A DNA stretch of 5,777 nucleotides, from assembly GCA_028866355.1 (NCBI GenBank), contig JAGWIH010000157.1, positions 1 through 5,777 of the forward strand, given 5' to 3'. The stretch's first letter is position 1. Every line of letters begins with the position of its first letter. The position numbers and the translations under genes are program-made. Shown here piece after piece: positions 4,864-5,777 of this stretch. Source of the DNA: Alphaproteobacteria bacterium (GTDB lineage Bacteria > Pseudomonadota > Alphaproteobacteria > ATCC43930 > CGMCC-115725). The notes under the pieces are model-generated. The model saw nothing but the letters and a program-made list of their open reading frames with translations. It did not search any database and was not told the origin of the DNA.

Positions 4864-5777
4864 ATGAATCCGATACGCTTTTCCGCCGTGATCGCCGGGC
4901 TGTGCCTGGCGTGCTGGCTGCCGGCCGCGCACGCCGCCGCGCCAACGATCGACACCACCGCCCGCGACGCCTACGTCATCGACTTCAACACCGGCGCGGT
5001 GCTGCTCGACAAGAACGGCGACGCGCGCATTCCGCCGGCGTCGATGAGCAAGCTGATGACCGAGTACATCGTCTTCTCGTACCTGAAAGAGGGACGGGCG
5101 ACGCTCAACGACATGCTGCCGGTCAGCGAGAAGGCGTGGCGCACGCAGGGCTCGAAGATGTTCGTGCCGCTCGGCGGCAAGATCCGGCTTGAGGATCTGT
5201 TGCAGGGCATGATCGTCCAGTCGGGCAACGACGCCTGCATCGTGCTTGCCGAAGGCCTCGCCGGCAGCACCGACGCGTTCGTCAAGCTGATGAACGACAA
5301 GGCGAAGGAGCTCGGCATGACCGGCAGCCACTTCGCCGATGTCGACGGCTTGCCCGATCCGGACGAATACATGACGGCGCACGATCTCGCGATCCTGGCG
5401 CGCCATCTGATCACCGACTTTCCCGAGTACTATCACTACGACGCCGAGAAGGAATTCGCCTTCAACGGCATCAAGCAGGGCAACCGCAACCCGCTGCTCT
5501 ACACCGACAGCACCGCCGACGGACTCAAGACCGGTCACACCGACGAAGCCGGCTATTGCCTGGTCGGGTCGGCGTTGCGCAACGGCCGCCGCGTCATCGA
5601 AGTGCTGGCGGGCATGAATACGATGCAGGACCGCGCCAACCAGGGCCGCACCGTGCTCGATTGGGCGTTCCGCGAATTCGACGATTATACGATCGCCAAA
5701 GCGGGAACCGTGATCGACCACGCGCCGGTCTGGATGGGCAAGGACGGCCAGGTGCCTGTCGCCGTCGCGCACGACGT
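4864..5777 (+). CDS. dacA: D-alanyl-D-alanine carboxypeptidase (PBP5/6 type), 3' end outside window
   Basis: The first 304 residues of a low-molecular-mass penicillin-binding protein are visible; the frame runs off the right edge. Enzymes of this type remove the terminal D-Ala from peptidoglycan pentapeptides in the periplasm and so limit cross-linking. The N-terminus (MNPIRFSAVIAGLCLACWLPAAHA) is a Sec signal peptide cut near residue 24. All three active-site motifs of peptidase family S11 are intact: S60-M-S-K63 (SxxK, nucleophile S60), S120-G-N122 (SxN) and K222-T-G224 within DGLKTGHT. GLPDPDEYMTAHDLAILARH (162-181) is also typical. Family members are about 380-400 residues, so roughly 80-100 residues are missing: the rest of the C-terminal beta domain and the amphipathic membrane anchor. 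The gene starts 100 bases after rlpA. Its ribosome binding site is weak (GTGAG at 4853-4857); TATGCT at 4819-4824 resembles a -10 box but no -35 box is evident. dacF would be an equally fair symbol. Confidence 0.93.
   Translation, partial: MNPIRFSAVIAGLCLACWLPAAHAAAPTIDTTARDAYVIDFNTGAVLLDKNGDARIPPASMSKLMTEYIVFSYLKEGRATLNDMLPVSEKAWRTQGSKMFVPLGGKIRLEDLLQGMIVQSGNDACIVLAEGLAGSTDAFVKLMNDKAKELGMTGSHFADVDGLPDPDEYMTAHDLAILARHLITDFPEYYHYDAEKEFAFNGIKQGNRNPLLYTDSTADGLKTGHTDEAGYCLVGSALRNGRRVIEVLAGMNTMQDRANQGRTVLDWAFREFDDYTIAKAGTVIDHAPVWMGKDGQVPVAVAHD

Noticed and set aside
3792..4867. Long alternative frames on both strands over rlpA
   Set aside because: Both are Arg-rich shadows; the RlpA frame alone shows a lipobox, DPBB and SPOR domains with catalytic residues at the right spacing.
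4723..5772. Long minus-strand open frame (349 codons) opposite the carboxypeptidase gene
   Set aside because: It is antisense to a gene with all three PBP active-site motifs. Its product is rich in Arg, His, Asp and Ala with no recognisable domain, as expected of a shadow frame in GC-rich DNA.

Overview
The window is GC-rich throughout, and its real genes strongly prefer G or C at the third codon position. The gene content points to an alphaproteobacterium, probably Rhodospirillales-like: a soluble MltB-type lytic transglycosylase, an RlpA with a SPOR domain and a D-Ala-D-Ala carboxypeptidase lie in series. rlpA followed by a dacA/dacF-type gene is a neighbourhood I know from alphaproteobacterial genomes. 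The order assignment is an inference from gene content and style, not from a marker gene.

Left part (1-1830): the 3' half of a major facilitator transporter (MHS/ProP-like subfamily) enters from the left edge. A small unrecognised protein gene with a good ribosome binding site follows on the same strand. On the minus strand is a short secreted protein rich in Gly, His, Asp, Trp and Tyr. It has a consensus Shine-Dalgarno sequence and a textbook intrinsic terminator, so it is a complete single-gene transcription unit. A 212-base divergent intergenic region holds its leader, with a hairpin and a second in-frame start.

Right part (1831-5777): four plus-strand genes follow one another with short gaps of 44, 18 and 100 bases. 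They are a tandem hotdog-fold thioesterase, mltB, rlpA and a dacA/dacF-type carboxypeptidase that runs off the right edge. The last three act on peptidoglycan in the cell envelope. MltB cleaves glycan strands, RlpA (lipoprotein with DPBB and SPOR domains) cleaves stripped glycan at the division site, and the carboxypeptidase trims the terminal D-Ala of stem peptides. All catalytic residues that can be checked are present. The thioesterase may only be a neighbour.

I found no tRNA or rRNA gene, CRISPR array, insertion sequence, phage gene or other mobile element, and no clearly new system. The points most worth a second look are the small secreted His/Trp/Tyr-rich protein with its leader, the small unrecognised gene at 894-1202, the unclear rlpA start, and the weak or missing ribosome binding sites across the right-hand cluster.
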